Shown here: piece by piece, positions 23,052 through 30,296 of the stretch | How positions within the stretch are numbered: the stretch's first letter is position 1 | Layout: each line of letters opens with the position of its first letter | Assembly: GCA_018433775.1 (NCBI GenBank) | Contig: JAHDQN010000076.1 | Span: forward strand, 1-44,682 | DNA from: Deltaproteobacteria bacterium | GTDB lineage: Bacteria > Desulfobacterota > Desulfomonilia > UBA1062 | Length of the DNA stretch: 44,682 bases | Direction of reading: 5' to 3' | Translations under genes and position numbers: made by a program | The notes under the pieces: model-generated | What the model was told of the DNA's origin: nothing | The model's input: the letters and a program-made list of their open reading frames with translations, nothing else | Database searches by the model: none

Positions 23052-24374
23052 ATGGAAAATCCAACACAAGAAATGAATAACAGCAATAATGCAGAAGCAG
23101 CAGTAGTTTTCCCCCCGTATCGCTGGTTTGTTTTATTCGTCGCTTGTTTCGCGGTAGGGACCATGTACATTCACATGACCTCTATTGCCCCGATACTGGG
23201 TACCATTGCAGAACAGATGAATCTCACCATGGGCCAGGCCACCCAGCTCTTCACGGCAAGAATGCTGGGTGAGGCGGTCTGGATGGTTTTTGTCGGCTGG
23301 TACGTTGACAAGCACGGAATCTCCAAGGCGATTATCGTAGGCCTGTTTGTCGGTCTGCTGTCCGTACTGGCCACACCGCTCATATCCGGCAGTTATGCAG
23401 GATTCCTGGTTGCGCGTTTCCTGCAGGCCATAGCCATCGGTACCATCTTTCCGGTCGTAGGCTATGTGGCTGCGCACTGGTTCCCTGAAAGGGAGCACGG
23501 TCTGGCCAACGGCCTGTTCTTCGGATCGGTCTGTGTAGGTGCGGCGCTCGGCGCGCTCCTTTCTCCCTTCATCATGTCAGCTACCGGCAGTTGGGAATGG
23601 ACCATAGCGATACTCGGTATCTTCAATATCATCGGCATCGTGTTCGCTTACATGGTGGCAGGCAAGAAGGGCCCCATGCAGGAGATGGCCGATCAGGGTC
23701 AGACAGTGGCCGTCGAGAATCCCATGACCTATGCAGACACCCTCAAGTTCCCCATCACCTGGATCGGCATGCTAATTGTCTTTGCAAATGCCTGGATATT
23801 CTTCGGACTCACGAATTTCATCCCGGCATTCCTGGCAGAGCCCCAGCCGATGGGTGCAGGTCTCGGTGCCGAGACCGCCGGCGTGCTCAATCTCGCACTG
23901 ACCCTCATCGGAATCTTGGCCGTGCTCCTGGGCGGCTGGTTCTTCGATACGGTCATGAAGGGCAAGGCCAAGATCCCTGTAGCACTCGGTTTTGTATCGA
24001 CCATGGTGGCATTCCTGCTCATTTATCAGGGCGTACAGGCCAGCATGTTCCTGATCGTGGTCATTCTCATGCTCGGCGGCTTCGGGATTCCGTTCCAGAA
24101 CCCGGCGCTGAGCGCCTACGTGGTCAAGGTCTATCCGCCCGAGGTTGCAGGCTCCATGATCGGTTTCTGGTTCGGCGGCGGGACCTTCGGCGCGGCTGTG
24201 GGTCTGTTCCTCGGATCCATATCCATCGAGAAGACCGGCAGCTTCAACACCGCCCTGGTCATGATCTCGATCGCCGCCGTGGTGGGCTTCATCCTGACCA
24301 TGCTCTATCTCAAGCACAATCTCATCATGGATCATCCCAGGTCTCGGGAAATTGCGAAGGAATGGACACGGTAG
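23052..24374 (+). CDS. MFS transporter
   Basis: A 440-residue major facilitator with about 12 membrane helices starting near residue 23. A cytoplasmic signature follows helix 2 (VGWYVDKHGISKA), and a short charged loop splits the two halves (GKKGPMQEMADQGQTV). ATG 23052 lies five bases after GGAGGG and is preferred over an in-frame ATG at 23016. The substrate is not evident; similarity to nitrate/cyanate-type or organic-anion carriers is only general. Given its place after AOR it may import the amine or export the acid product. Confidence 0.88.
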   Translation: MENPTQEMNNSNNAEAAVVFPPYRWFVLFVACFAVGTMYIHMTSIAPILGTIAEQMNLTMGQATQLFTARMLGEAVWMVFVGWYVDKHGISKAIIVGLFVGLLSVLATPLISGSYAGFLVARFLQAIAIGTIFPVVGYVAAHWFPEREHGLANGLFFGSVCVGAALGALLSPFIMSATGSWEWTIAILGIFNIIGIVFAYMVAGKKGPMQEMADQGQTVAVENPMTYADTLKFPITWIGMLIVFANAWIFFGLTNFIPAFLAEPQPMGAGLGAETAGVLNLALTLIGILAVLLGGWFFDTVMKGKAKIPVALGFVSTMVAFLLIYQGVQASMFLIVVILMLGGFGIPFQNPALSAYVVKVYPPEVAGSMIGFWFGGGTFGAAVGLFLGSISIEKTGSFNTALVMISIAAVVGFILTMLYLKHNLIMDHPRSREIAKEWTR

Positions 24375-24932
24375 AGAGCAGGGGGAACAGATAAACGGCA
24401 AGTCTTGAATAGAAAAATGGCACAAGTCGGTGAGAACCCCTTGATCAAGGGGTTCTCACCGGATCTTCCAGTTTACCGCCATACTGCGGATTTCGAACAG
24501 TCGACAGTATGCCGGATTTTGGGAGAAGAAGGCATTTCTTGTCCAGACCTTATTTGCATGGGCATGCCGGGTGCGCCGGGTGTATTGACCGGCCGGAGAT
24601 TTTACCGGAACCGCCATCCGGGAAGAATGAAACGGGAACCGTCATGAGTCATATTCTGACTGCAACCATAAAAAGAAATATAGCCAGACTGAGAGGAAAG
24701 ACAGTCGGCTTCAAATGCCGGTGCGGCTTTGTCTGCATGCAGGAGTTCATCAGTTAAGAACCGGATATCCGGATGAAGATGCAGGCTCGGAACCCTAAGG
24801 CGGATTCGGCATCTTATATGAAATCTGCGAGATAGAAAGGTGCACGCAGACCAACCCCGCTCCGAAGCCGCATCGTCGATAACGTCACTTCTTTTAAACA
24901 AAAATCCAAGGAAGAAGCAAAGGAGGCGTCGT
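24375..24932 (+). other. Intergenic region (558 bp)
   Basis: It contains the 32-bp palindrome at 24429-24460 and a CATACTG/CAGTATG inverted repeat (about 24479-24512). The ribosome-binding site AGGAGG (24921-24926) of the next small gene lies at the right end. Short open frames (for example 24405-24647) lack ribosome-binding sites and domains. A promoter for the symporter pair is expected here, but no clear consensus is visible. Confidence 0.4.
24429..24460. terminator. Perfect 32-bp palindrome after the MFS gene
   Basis: The sequence from GGTGAGAACCCC to GGGGTTCTCACC is fully self-complementary, so an RNA copy gives a stem of at least 14 bp with a GATC loop, 55 bp after the MFS stop. No U-run follows; it may be a factor-assisted terminator or a protein-binding site. 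Confidence 0.6.
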
Positions 24933-25061
24933 ATGATAATGGGAATGGGTTGGGGTAACTTTCTGGCTTATATCATCGGAGCGATAACCATAGTTCTCGC
25001 TGTCATCTATCCGTTCATGGCCAGCGAAGGCGAATGGGTAGAGAAGATAAACCAAGAATAA
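24933..25061 (+). CDS. Symporter small accessory protein
   Basis: A 42-residue single-span membrane protein (hydrophobic GNFLAYIIGAITIVLAVIYPF, then the acidic tail SEGEWVEKINQE). ATG 24933 follows AGGAGG with six-base spacing. Very small one-helix proteins of this kind are encoded immediately before sodium:solute symporter genes in many anaerobes, and here the symporter starts 47 bp downstream. It presumably associates with the symporter, as a subunit or stability factor. Confidence 0.82.
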   Translation: MIMGMGWGNFLAYIIGAITIVLAVIYPFMASEGEWVEKINQE

Positions 25062-25107
25062 GACCATACTCATAGACACGACAAGAAAGGATCATCAGGA
25101 GCTGTTT

Positions 25108-26565
25108 ATGAATGAAAGTTATATCACCATAGCAATCGGGGTGTTTATCGTATACATCCTCATCAATGTCGGGATCGGAGTCTGGTCGATGATGAAGGTC
25201 AAGAGCGCCGCGGGCTACTACACCTCGGAGACGGGTATGGGGCCGTGGGCAATTGCTCTGGCATTCGGCGCGACCTGCTACAGCGCGACTCTGATCATCG
25301 GATACGGTGGAACGGCGTATAATGTGGGCGCATCCTATATCTGGATAGCGGCGACCAACCTGTTTTTCATGACCTACCTGGTCTGGGTGGTCCTCGGCAA
25401 GAAGGTCCGGAATCTGGTCGCACGGATCGGATCGTTCACCGTGACCGAGATGATCGTGGCCCGCTACCAGGCACCCAAGCTCAGGCCTATTCTGGCAATC
25501 GTCATCCTCTTTGCCATGATGGCCTATACCATTGCCGTGCTCACGGCAACGGCACGGCTTTTCGAGGTGCTCTTCCACATACCCTTCTTCTGGTCGCTGA
25601 TCATCGTGGCGGTGGTGGTGGGATTCTACGTAACGACCGGAGGTATTGTCGCCACTGTGTACAACAACTTCCTCCAGGGTATTGTCATGTTTGTCGGCCT
25701 GTTGTGGCTGGGGATCGCGGTCTTTGGCACAACGGGGTTTTCGACCGGCTATGCCGAGCTCGCCGCGCAGTTCGGCGAGAAATTCGTGACCCTGCCCGGG
25801 AACATCACCTGGTGGGGGCTCATATCGGTCTGCATGATAACCTCGCTTCTGCCCTGGGGCATGCCGCAGATCGTGCACTACATGTTCCTGGCCCGCAAGC
25901 CCAAGGACGTCAACAGGGCGGTTCCCATCGTCACCATCTGGTCGGGCGTCATCCTGTTTTCCCTGTATTATGTGGGGCCGGTCTCGCGCGTGATTCTCGG
26001 CGAGGGGATGAACGTCGACAAGGTCATTCCCACCCTGATCAAGACCGTCATGTCGCCGTTCGGGATCGGCGTGGTTCTGGCGGCGATCGCTGCCGCTTCC
26101 ATGTCCACCATGGCGGCGACCGCACTGCAGGCGTCCTTTGCCTTTGCCCGGGATCTCTATCAGAAGACCTTTTTCAAGGATACCAGTGACGAGAAGATCC
26201 TGAAGATATCCAAGATTACCACCCTGGTGGTGATCATCATATCCATCATCATGGCATACATGGAGATGTCCAACATCGCGGCCATCTTCAACATCGGCGC
26301 CGCGGTAAGCTGCGCAGTGTTCATCCCACTGCTTGTCGGCGGGGTGTTCCTGCGGGTGGGAACGAGCCAGGGCGCTGTTGCAACAGCCTGGGTGGGATTC
26401 ATCGTGGTTCTGCTCTGGGCTCTGATCTTCGGGCTGAACGGACAGAAGGCCATGGGGATCCACCCCATCATCCCGGGTCTGATCTGTTCGCTCATCACCT
26501 ATTTTGCCGTGAGCAAGAACACCGAGCCTCTGGACAAGAAATTTCTTGACCAGATTATGGGTTAG
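25108..26565 (+). CDS. Sodium:solute symporter (SSS family)
   Basis: A 485-residue membrane protein with about 13 helices. The family pattern includes SETGMGPWAIALAFGATCYSA near helix 2 and AAIAAASMSTMAATAL in helix 8, whose Ser residues correspond to the sodium site. It uses the sodium gradient to import a small solute, often an organic acid, amino acid or amine. ATG 25108 follows CAGGAGC. It is paired with the small accessory protein upstream and ends in a strong hairpin. A cation-coupled carrier fits an organism whose Rnf complex builds an ion gradient; the substrate is unknown. Confidence 0.92.
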   Translation: MNESYITIAIGVFIVYILINVGIGVWSMMKVKSAAGYYTSETGMGPWAIALAFGATCYSATLIIGYGGTAYNVGASYIWIAATNLFFMTYLVWVVLGKKVRNLVARIGSFTVTEMIVARYQAPKLRPILAIVILFAMMAYTIAVLTATARLFEVLFHIPFFWSLIIVAVVVGFYVTTGGIVATVYNNFLQGIVMFVGLLWLGIAVFGTTGFSTGYAELAAQFGEKFVTLPGNITWWGLISVCMITSLLPWGMPQIVHYMFLARKPKDVNRAVPIVTIWSGVILFSLYYVGPVSRVILGEGMNVDKVIPTLIKTVMSPFGIGVVLAAIAAASMSTMAATALQASFAFARDLYQKTFFKDTSDEKILKISKITTLVVIIISIIMAYMEMSNIAAIFNIGAAVSCAVFIPLLVGGVFLRVGTSQGAVATAWVGFIVVLLWALIFGLNGQKAMGIHPIIPGLICSLITYFAVSKNTEPLDKKFLDQIMG

Positions 26566-26616
26566 GTTGCGAAAAAAAATAAAAATAACATACGATTCGA
26601 GCCAATTGCACCAAAC

Positions 26617-26655
26617 AGAGCCGTACCTGCCGCTCATACGGGCAGGTGCGGTTCT
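26617..26655 (+). terminator. 15-bp hairpin after the symporter gene
   Basis: The arms 26617-26631 and 26641-26655 pair over 15 positions with two G:U pairs and a nine-base loop, about 50 bp after the symporter stop. No U-run follows. It separates the transport pair from the MoaD-like gene. Confidence 0.55.
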
Positions 26656-26730
26656 GCATCATGCGTCAACATGTGATAACAGGCAACTGATTACAGCGTG
26701 AACCGGGAAAAGCCGGATAGAGGACATTAC

Positions 26731-26967
26731 ATGAAAGTTTCGGTGAAGCTCTACAGCATCCTGGTCGAGTATATGCCGGAGAACGCCGACAGCTATCCGA
26801 TTGAGGAAGGCGCGAGCCTTTCCCATCTGATCAGGGCCCTGGACATTCCCGAGAAGTTGCACAAGGGGCTGGTGGTTTTCGTGAACGGCCGGGTCGTGAA
26901 GGATCTCAACACGAATCTGGCAGACCGGGACGAAGTCAAGATGTTTATCGCGATCGGGGGAGGGTAG
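26731..26967 (+). CDS. MoaD/ThiS-family sulfur-carrier protein
   Basis: A 78-residue beta-grasp protein (MKVSVKLYSILVEYMPE at the start, VVFVNGRVVKDLNTNLADRDEVKMFIAIGGG at the end). The C-terminal Gly-Gly is the site that an E1-like enzyme adenylates and converts to thiocarboxylate in molybdopterin or thiamine synthesis. ATG 26731 follows AGAGGA; a GTG at 26698 would add 11 unmatched residues. The E1-like gene starts six bases after its stop. With AOR nearby, a role in making the tungsten pyranopterin cofactor is likely; a separate sulfur-transfer pathway is the alternative. Confidence 0.88.
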   Translation: MKVSVKLYSILVEYMPENADSYPIEEGASLSHLIRALDIPEKLHKGLVVFVNGRVVKDLNTNLADRDEVKMFIAIGGG

Positions 26968-26973
26968 GAGCAC

Positions 26974-27834
26974 ATGCTGCCGGATCTGGATGAAAGGATC
27001 CGTCGCCTGGCGAGGGTAACCGTGTTCCCCGATGCATCACGTTGTCCGGTTGTATCGGTCAATGACCTGGGCCGGCTTGCCGCTGAAGTGGGGACTCCGG
27101 GAAAAGACCTTGCGGTAAGGGCGCTTCACTTGGGCATCGTTCCCGAGAGATACATCAGGAACATGAATACGCTTTCTCCTGCGGATCAGGTGCGCCTTCT
27201 CACGTCCCACGCGGCAGTCATCGGCCTCGGCGGTCTCGGGGGGGCGGTAACCGAGGTGCTGGCGCGGGCCGGTGTAGGCACCCTGACCCTGATCGATCAC
27301 GACAGCTTCGAGGATCACAACCTGAACCGCCAGATCATGAGCTCGGAGGCGAACCTGGGAGAATCGAAGGCAGATGTCGCGATGAGACGCGTTCATGAGA
27401 TCGATCATTTCCTGGACGTGCACGCTTGTGGCGAGTATCTCTCCACAGACAACGCACATGTTCTTGTCCAGGGGGCCGATATCATCGTGGACTGCCTCGA
27501 CTCCATTCCCACGAGGTTTGTCCTGCAGCGGATTGCGGAGAAAAGGGACCGGCCGTTCGTGAGCGCGGCGGTGGCAGGCCTGTCCGCGCACGTCATGACG
27601 ATATTCCCGGGCGATCCAGGACTGGAAGTCCTTTACGGAGATCCTCTCGATGCCCCCGAGAAGGGAATCGAGACAATGATCGGAACATTGCCGCAGACAG
27701 CGATCATGACAGCCGCCATCGAGGGCTCCGAGGTCATCAAAGTTCTTCTGAACAAGGGAAAACCGCTCAGGGGAGGTATTCTGATGATCGATCTGCAGGA
27801 GAACAGCTTCGAGCTCATGAAGCTTGGCGGATAA
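26974..27834 (+). CDS. ThiF/MoeB-family (E1-like) adenylyltransferase
   Basis: A 286-residue protein. An unusual 65-residue N-terminal extension (with DRETGP-like charged helices of no known family) precedes the E1 core. Core landmarks are the nucleotide loop GLGGLG (84-89), IDHDSFEDHNLNRQ with Asp110 and Arg119, Lys132 in GESK and DCLDS at 173-177. The CxxC zinc pairs of classical MoeB/ThiF are absent. It should adenylate the Gly-Gly tail of the MoaD-like protein encoded just upstream. ATG 26974 follows TAGGAG. The protein itself ends in LGG, probably by chance. Confidence 0.85.
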   Translation: MLPDLDERIRRLARVTVFPDASRCPVVSVNDLGRLAAEVGTPGKDLAVRALHLGIVPERYIRNMNTLSPADQVRLLTSHAAVIGLGGLGGAVTEVLARAGVGTLTLIDHDSFEDHNLNRQIMSSEANLGESKADVAMRRVHEIDHFLDVHACGEYLSTDNAHVLVQGADIIVDCLDSIPTRFVLQRIAEKRDRPFVSAAVAGLSAHVMTIFPGDPGLEVLYGDPLDAPEKGIETMIGTLPQTAIMTAAIEGSEVIKVLLNKGKPLRGGILMIDLQENSFELMKLGG

Positions 27835-27893
27835 ATTCCACGGGCACCGGGAACCGATCAGCACATAAGTCTCACTCCTTCGGCTTGCACCGT

Positions 27894-27952
27894 CCAGAGG
27901 GTTGCTCGCATGAAAAAGCCGGCGGGCCATCGTGCCCGCTGTACCGCTCTGG
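27894..27952 (+). other. Nested inverted repeats upstream of the PilT-like gene
   Basis: CCAGAG (27894-27899) and CTCTGG (27947-27952) enclose a hairpin GCGGGC/GCCCGC (27922-27939). No U-run follows. It may be a terminator for the E1 gene or a structured leader of the next gene; I recognise no known riboswitch. Confidence 0.3.
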
Positions 27953-28043
27953 ATGAGCAGGTATGAGAAAACCCGTTAAGGTTCCGGCCCATGAATTCCG
28001 ATAATCCTCACATGAACGATTATCGCGTGCAAGGGGAGGCTTC

Positions 28044-29591
28044 ATGACCGAAAAGAGGCGGATGGGCGAGATTCTGGTTGAGCTCGGTCTGATCGATGAG
28101 CACAGGCTCAGACATGCATTGGATATTGCCAGGAAAAAGAAAAGAAAGCTCGGCGAAACACTCATCCGCCTGGCCTATCTCAGCGAGGACCAGGTCCTGG
28201 GGATATTGAAGAACCTTACCGGGGTGCCGGCCCTCGACATGAAGGATGGCGTGATCGGAAAGCAGGCCCAGACCGTGCTGCCGCCCGACAGGATGAGGGA
28301 GCTGAAGGCCGTACCCATAGAAGTAAAGGATAAGATGGCGGTAGTGGCCTTTGCCGATCCCCTGAACTATGTGGCGGTCGAAAACGTCAAGTTTCTTCTG
28401 AACCGGGACGTGACGCCGGTTCTCGCTTCAGAGGCACAGGTCGAGGATATTCAGGAACAGATGGAGCGCAATGGGCATGGAAAGAAGCCGCTCGTGCTCT
28501 CGGAGGTAAGGAGGAGCATTTCCGGCATAACCATTCAGGAGATGCGGCCTTCCAATATCCTGAAGCTCCTGGACGACCCGGAGAGCACCGATCTTCACAT
28601 CTCCCTGGGAGCGGCCCCCGCGGTCAGGAGCGGAGGGGTGTTCAAGCGCTGTCACATGCCCATCATCACTCCGGGTATCATGCAGGAGTTCCTCAGAGAG
28701 GTCCTGACCGAGGATGAAAGGCGGGAGCTGGAAGAGAAAAAAGAGATAGAGTTCACCTACCTCAAGCCGGGTATCGGGCGATATCGCATGAACATGTATT
28801 ATCAGAAGGGCGGAGAGGTCACGGTCGCGGCAAAGAAGCTGGTGGAAGACATCCCTTCTCTCGCTTCACTGGGACTGCCGGAATCCCTTACCTCGCAGCT
28901 CGACCGCAAGGGGCTGCTTGTGGTGAGCTCGGCAAGGGGGCAGGGAAAGGACACGACCATCGCGGCCCTGGTGGACCATATCAATTCGACGAGGTGCTGC
29001 AACATCATCACCTTCGAAGACCCCATCGAGTATATTCATCACCACAAATCGTCCAACGTCAACCAGCGCGAGCTGGGCAAGGACACGGGGCGGAACTTCG
29101 CAGAGATCTTCGACCGCGTCAACAACCATGATCCGGATGTGCTCGTGATCTCCAGCATCAAGGATACCTTCATGGTCGAGACCGCGGTGCTCGCCGCACA
29201 GAAGGGGATACTGGTGATCGTGGGGCTCAACGCCATCGATGTGTTCAGCGCTATCGAGCAGCTCATTTCAACGCTCTCGGACGATTACATGAAGGCGCTC
29301 TTTTCCCGCTCGCTTCTTGCCGCGTTCGCCCAGCGCCTCATCTGGTCGAAGAGCACAAAAAAACGTGTGCTCATCTGGGAGCATCTCCTGGGAACGCCCC
29401 GGATCCAGAAATACATCCGCGACGATAAGATATACTATATCAAGGGACAGGCAACATCGCTGAAAGGCGAGTATTTCCCCGTCGAGGAGAGCCTTGCCCG
29501 GGCGGTCAAGAGCGGGGTGCTCGGCGGAGAGACGATACTGACGGAACCGTGGATAAATCAGGATGTCCTGAGGATCTATCTCGACAGGTAG
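28044..29591 (+). CDS. MshEN-domain protein with a degenerate PilT/PilB-type ATPase core
   Basis: A 515-residue protein. Residues 5-65 form an MshEN/T2SSE_N-like domain (RMGEILVELGLIDEHRL, then KLGETLIRLAYLSED), a fold that binds c-di-GMP in MshE. Residues of about 165-500 match the PilT/PilB secretion ATPase core. Conserved parts remain (TDLHIS, ITFEDPIEY, DPDVLVIS), but catalytic ones are changed. The P-loop, normally GPTGSGKSTT, is SARGQGKDTT (296-305); the Walker B Glu is Ser371; the His-box histidines are Ile389 and Asn396. ATG 28044 follows GGGGAGG. It is likely a non-hydrolysing regulator, but weak ATP binding through Lys302 is not excluded. No pilus genes are adjacent. Confidence 0.85.
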   Translation: MTEKRRMGEILVELGLIDEHRLRHALDIARKKKRKLGETLIRLAYLSEDQVLGILKNLTGVPALDMKDGVIGKQAQTVLPPDRMRELKAVPIEVKDKMAVVAFADPLNYVAVENVKFLLNRDVTPVLASEAQVEDIQEQMERNGHGKKPLVLSEVRRSISGITIQEMRPSNILKLLDDPESTDLHISLGAAPAVRSGGVFKRCHMPIITPGIMQEFLREVLTEDERRELEEKKEIEFTYLKPGIGRYRMNMYYQKGGEVTVAAKKLVEDIPSLASLGLPESLTSQLDRKGLLVVSSARGQGKDTTIAALVDHINSTRCCNIITFEDPIEYIHHHKSSNVNQRELGKDTGRNFAEIFDRVNNHDPDVLVISSIKDTFMVETAVLAAQKGILVIVGLNAIDVFSAIEQLISTLSDDYMKALFSRSLLAAFAQRLIWSKSTKKRVLIWEHLLGTPRIQKYIRDDKIYYIKGQATSLKGEYFPVEESLARAVKSGVLGGETILTEPWINQDVLRIYLDR

Positions 29592-29624
29592 TAACTTAGC
29601 GATTCCGGGTGATTAATCAGAAAC

Positions 29625-29638
29625 GAGCCCTCATTCAT
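29625..29638 (+). promoter_or_regulatory. GAGCCCTCATTCAT motif upstream of the c-subunit gene
   Basis: This exact 14-mer recurs at 31910-31923, upstream of rnfA. The copies lie 115 and 132 bp before the respective start codons. It could be a shared operator, but a 14-base match by chance is quite possible in a window this size. Confidence 0.3.
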
Positions 29639-29686
29639 TGCAAATTTCGCTTGCATCGCATAGTCCGATAGTGTATTTAATGAACC

Positions 29687-29714
29687 GTGATTCAGAATAA
29701 TTCTCTGAATTCAC
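29687..29714 (+). promoter_or_regulatory. Operator-like inverted repeat before the c-subunit gene
   Basis: ATTCAGA (29690-29696) and TCTGAAT (29704-29710) flank a seven-base spacer, and GTG/CAC extend the symmetry with one unpaired base. It ends about 25 bp before the start codon. A repressor site or a leader hairpin is possible. Confidence 0.35.
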
Positions 29715-29739
29715 AAATAATAATTTCGAGGAGTGTGCG

Positions 29740-30102
29740 ATGAGCAGATCTAAGACCTTTGTTTCCGTTGCTTTTATGTTATTCGCAGTTTCCAGCGTTG
29801 CTTTTGCCACTGATGGGGTGGCGGCAGGATACGTAGACTGGTCCAAGATAATCTTTGTGGCGGCTTCGCTGCTGGCGGCAGGTCTCTGTATGGGTCTTGG
29901 TGCGATCGGCGCCGGCGCCGGCATGGGGAACGCGACGTCCGGAGCAACAGAAGCGGTTGGCCGCAACCCCAACGCTCAGGGAAAGATCATGCTCACCCTC
30001 ATGGTCGGTCTGGCAATGACCGAATCCATTGCAATCTATGCGCTCGTTGTTACCCTGATCATCCTCTACGCGAACCCCTTCAAGGCTATCATTCTGGGTT
30101 AG
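29740..30102 (+). CDS. atpE: F-type ATP synthase c subunit with an N-terminal signal peptide
   Basis: A 120-residue membrane-ring subunit. Residues 1-23 look like a cleavable signal peptide ending in AFA, followed by two helices (about 35-67 and 83-111) joined by the polar loop GRNPNAQ. The ion-carrying carboxylate is Glu95 in AMTESIAIY. The Ser after the Glu is a feature of sodium-binding rings, but the helix-1 Gln ligand of Ilyobacter is Met62 here, so the coupling ion is uncertain. ATG 29740 follows GAGGAG. No atpB, atpF or other ATP synthase gene lies beside it, which is unusual. Confidence 0.92.
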   Translation: MSRSKTFVSVAFMLFAVSSVAFATDGVAAGYVDWSKIIFVAASLLAAGLCMGLGAIGAGAGMGNATSGATEAVGRNPNAQGKIMLTLMVGLAMTESIAIYALVVTLIILYANPFKAIILG

Positions 30103-30203
30103 GGCAAGCAGAATTGATGATTTCCATGCAACCGGCAGCCGGCAGACCCCCATTCCTTTTCAAGGAGATGGTTCTGCATGGGGAATTCTGGTGGATATGT
30201 CCG

Positions 30204-30226
30204 GGGAGGCGGGTTCAAAGCCTCCC
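30204..30226 (+). terminator. Hairpin between the c-subunit and Cache genes
   Basis: GGGAGGC (30204-30210) pairs with GCCTCCC (30220-30226) around a nine-base loop, and the flanks nearly extend it. No U-run follows. It may end the c-subunit transcript; a second weak stem, CCCCAT/ATGGGG, spans 30148-30183. Confidence 0.4.
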
Positions 30227-30296
30227 GGGTCCGAGACGACCGCAAAGGTTTGCCGGTTCACAAGCGGGTTGTTTTCAGACGTTGTAGGAGATTGAT

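Noticed and set aside
24418..24423. TGGCAC after the MFS gene as a third sigma-54 promoter
   Set aside because: There is no GC at the required ten-base distance from GG; the -12 element is missing.
25015..26637. A 540-codon minus-strand frame opposite the sodium symporter, and similar long antisense frames at 8620-10206, 12433-13662 and 37881-39356
   Set aside because: They are mirror frames of strongly supported genes in G+C-rich DNA, rich in His, Asp, Arg and Gly with no domain.
27835..28043. A c-di-GMP (GEMM) riboswitch before the MshEN gene
   Set aside because: The nested repeats do not show the conserved GEMM core sequences.
29740..30102. A firm call of a sodium-translocating c ring
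   Set aside because: The helix-1 Gln ligand is replaced by Met62; the Glu-Ser pair alone does not decide the ion.
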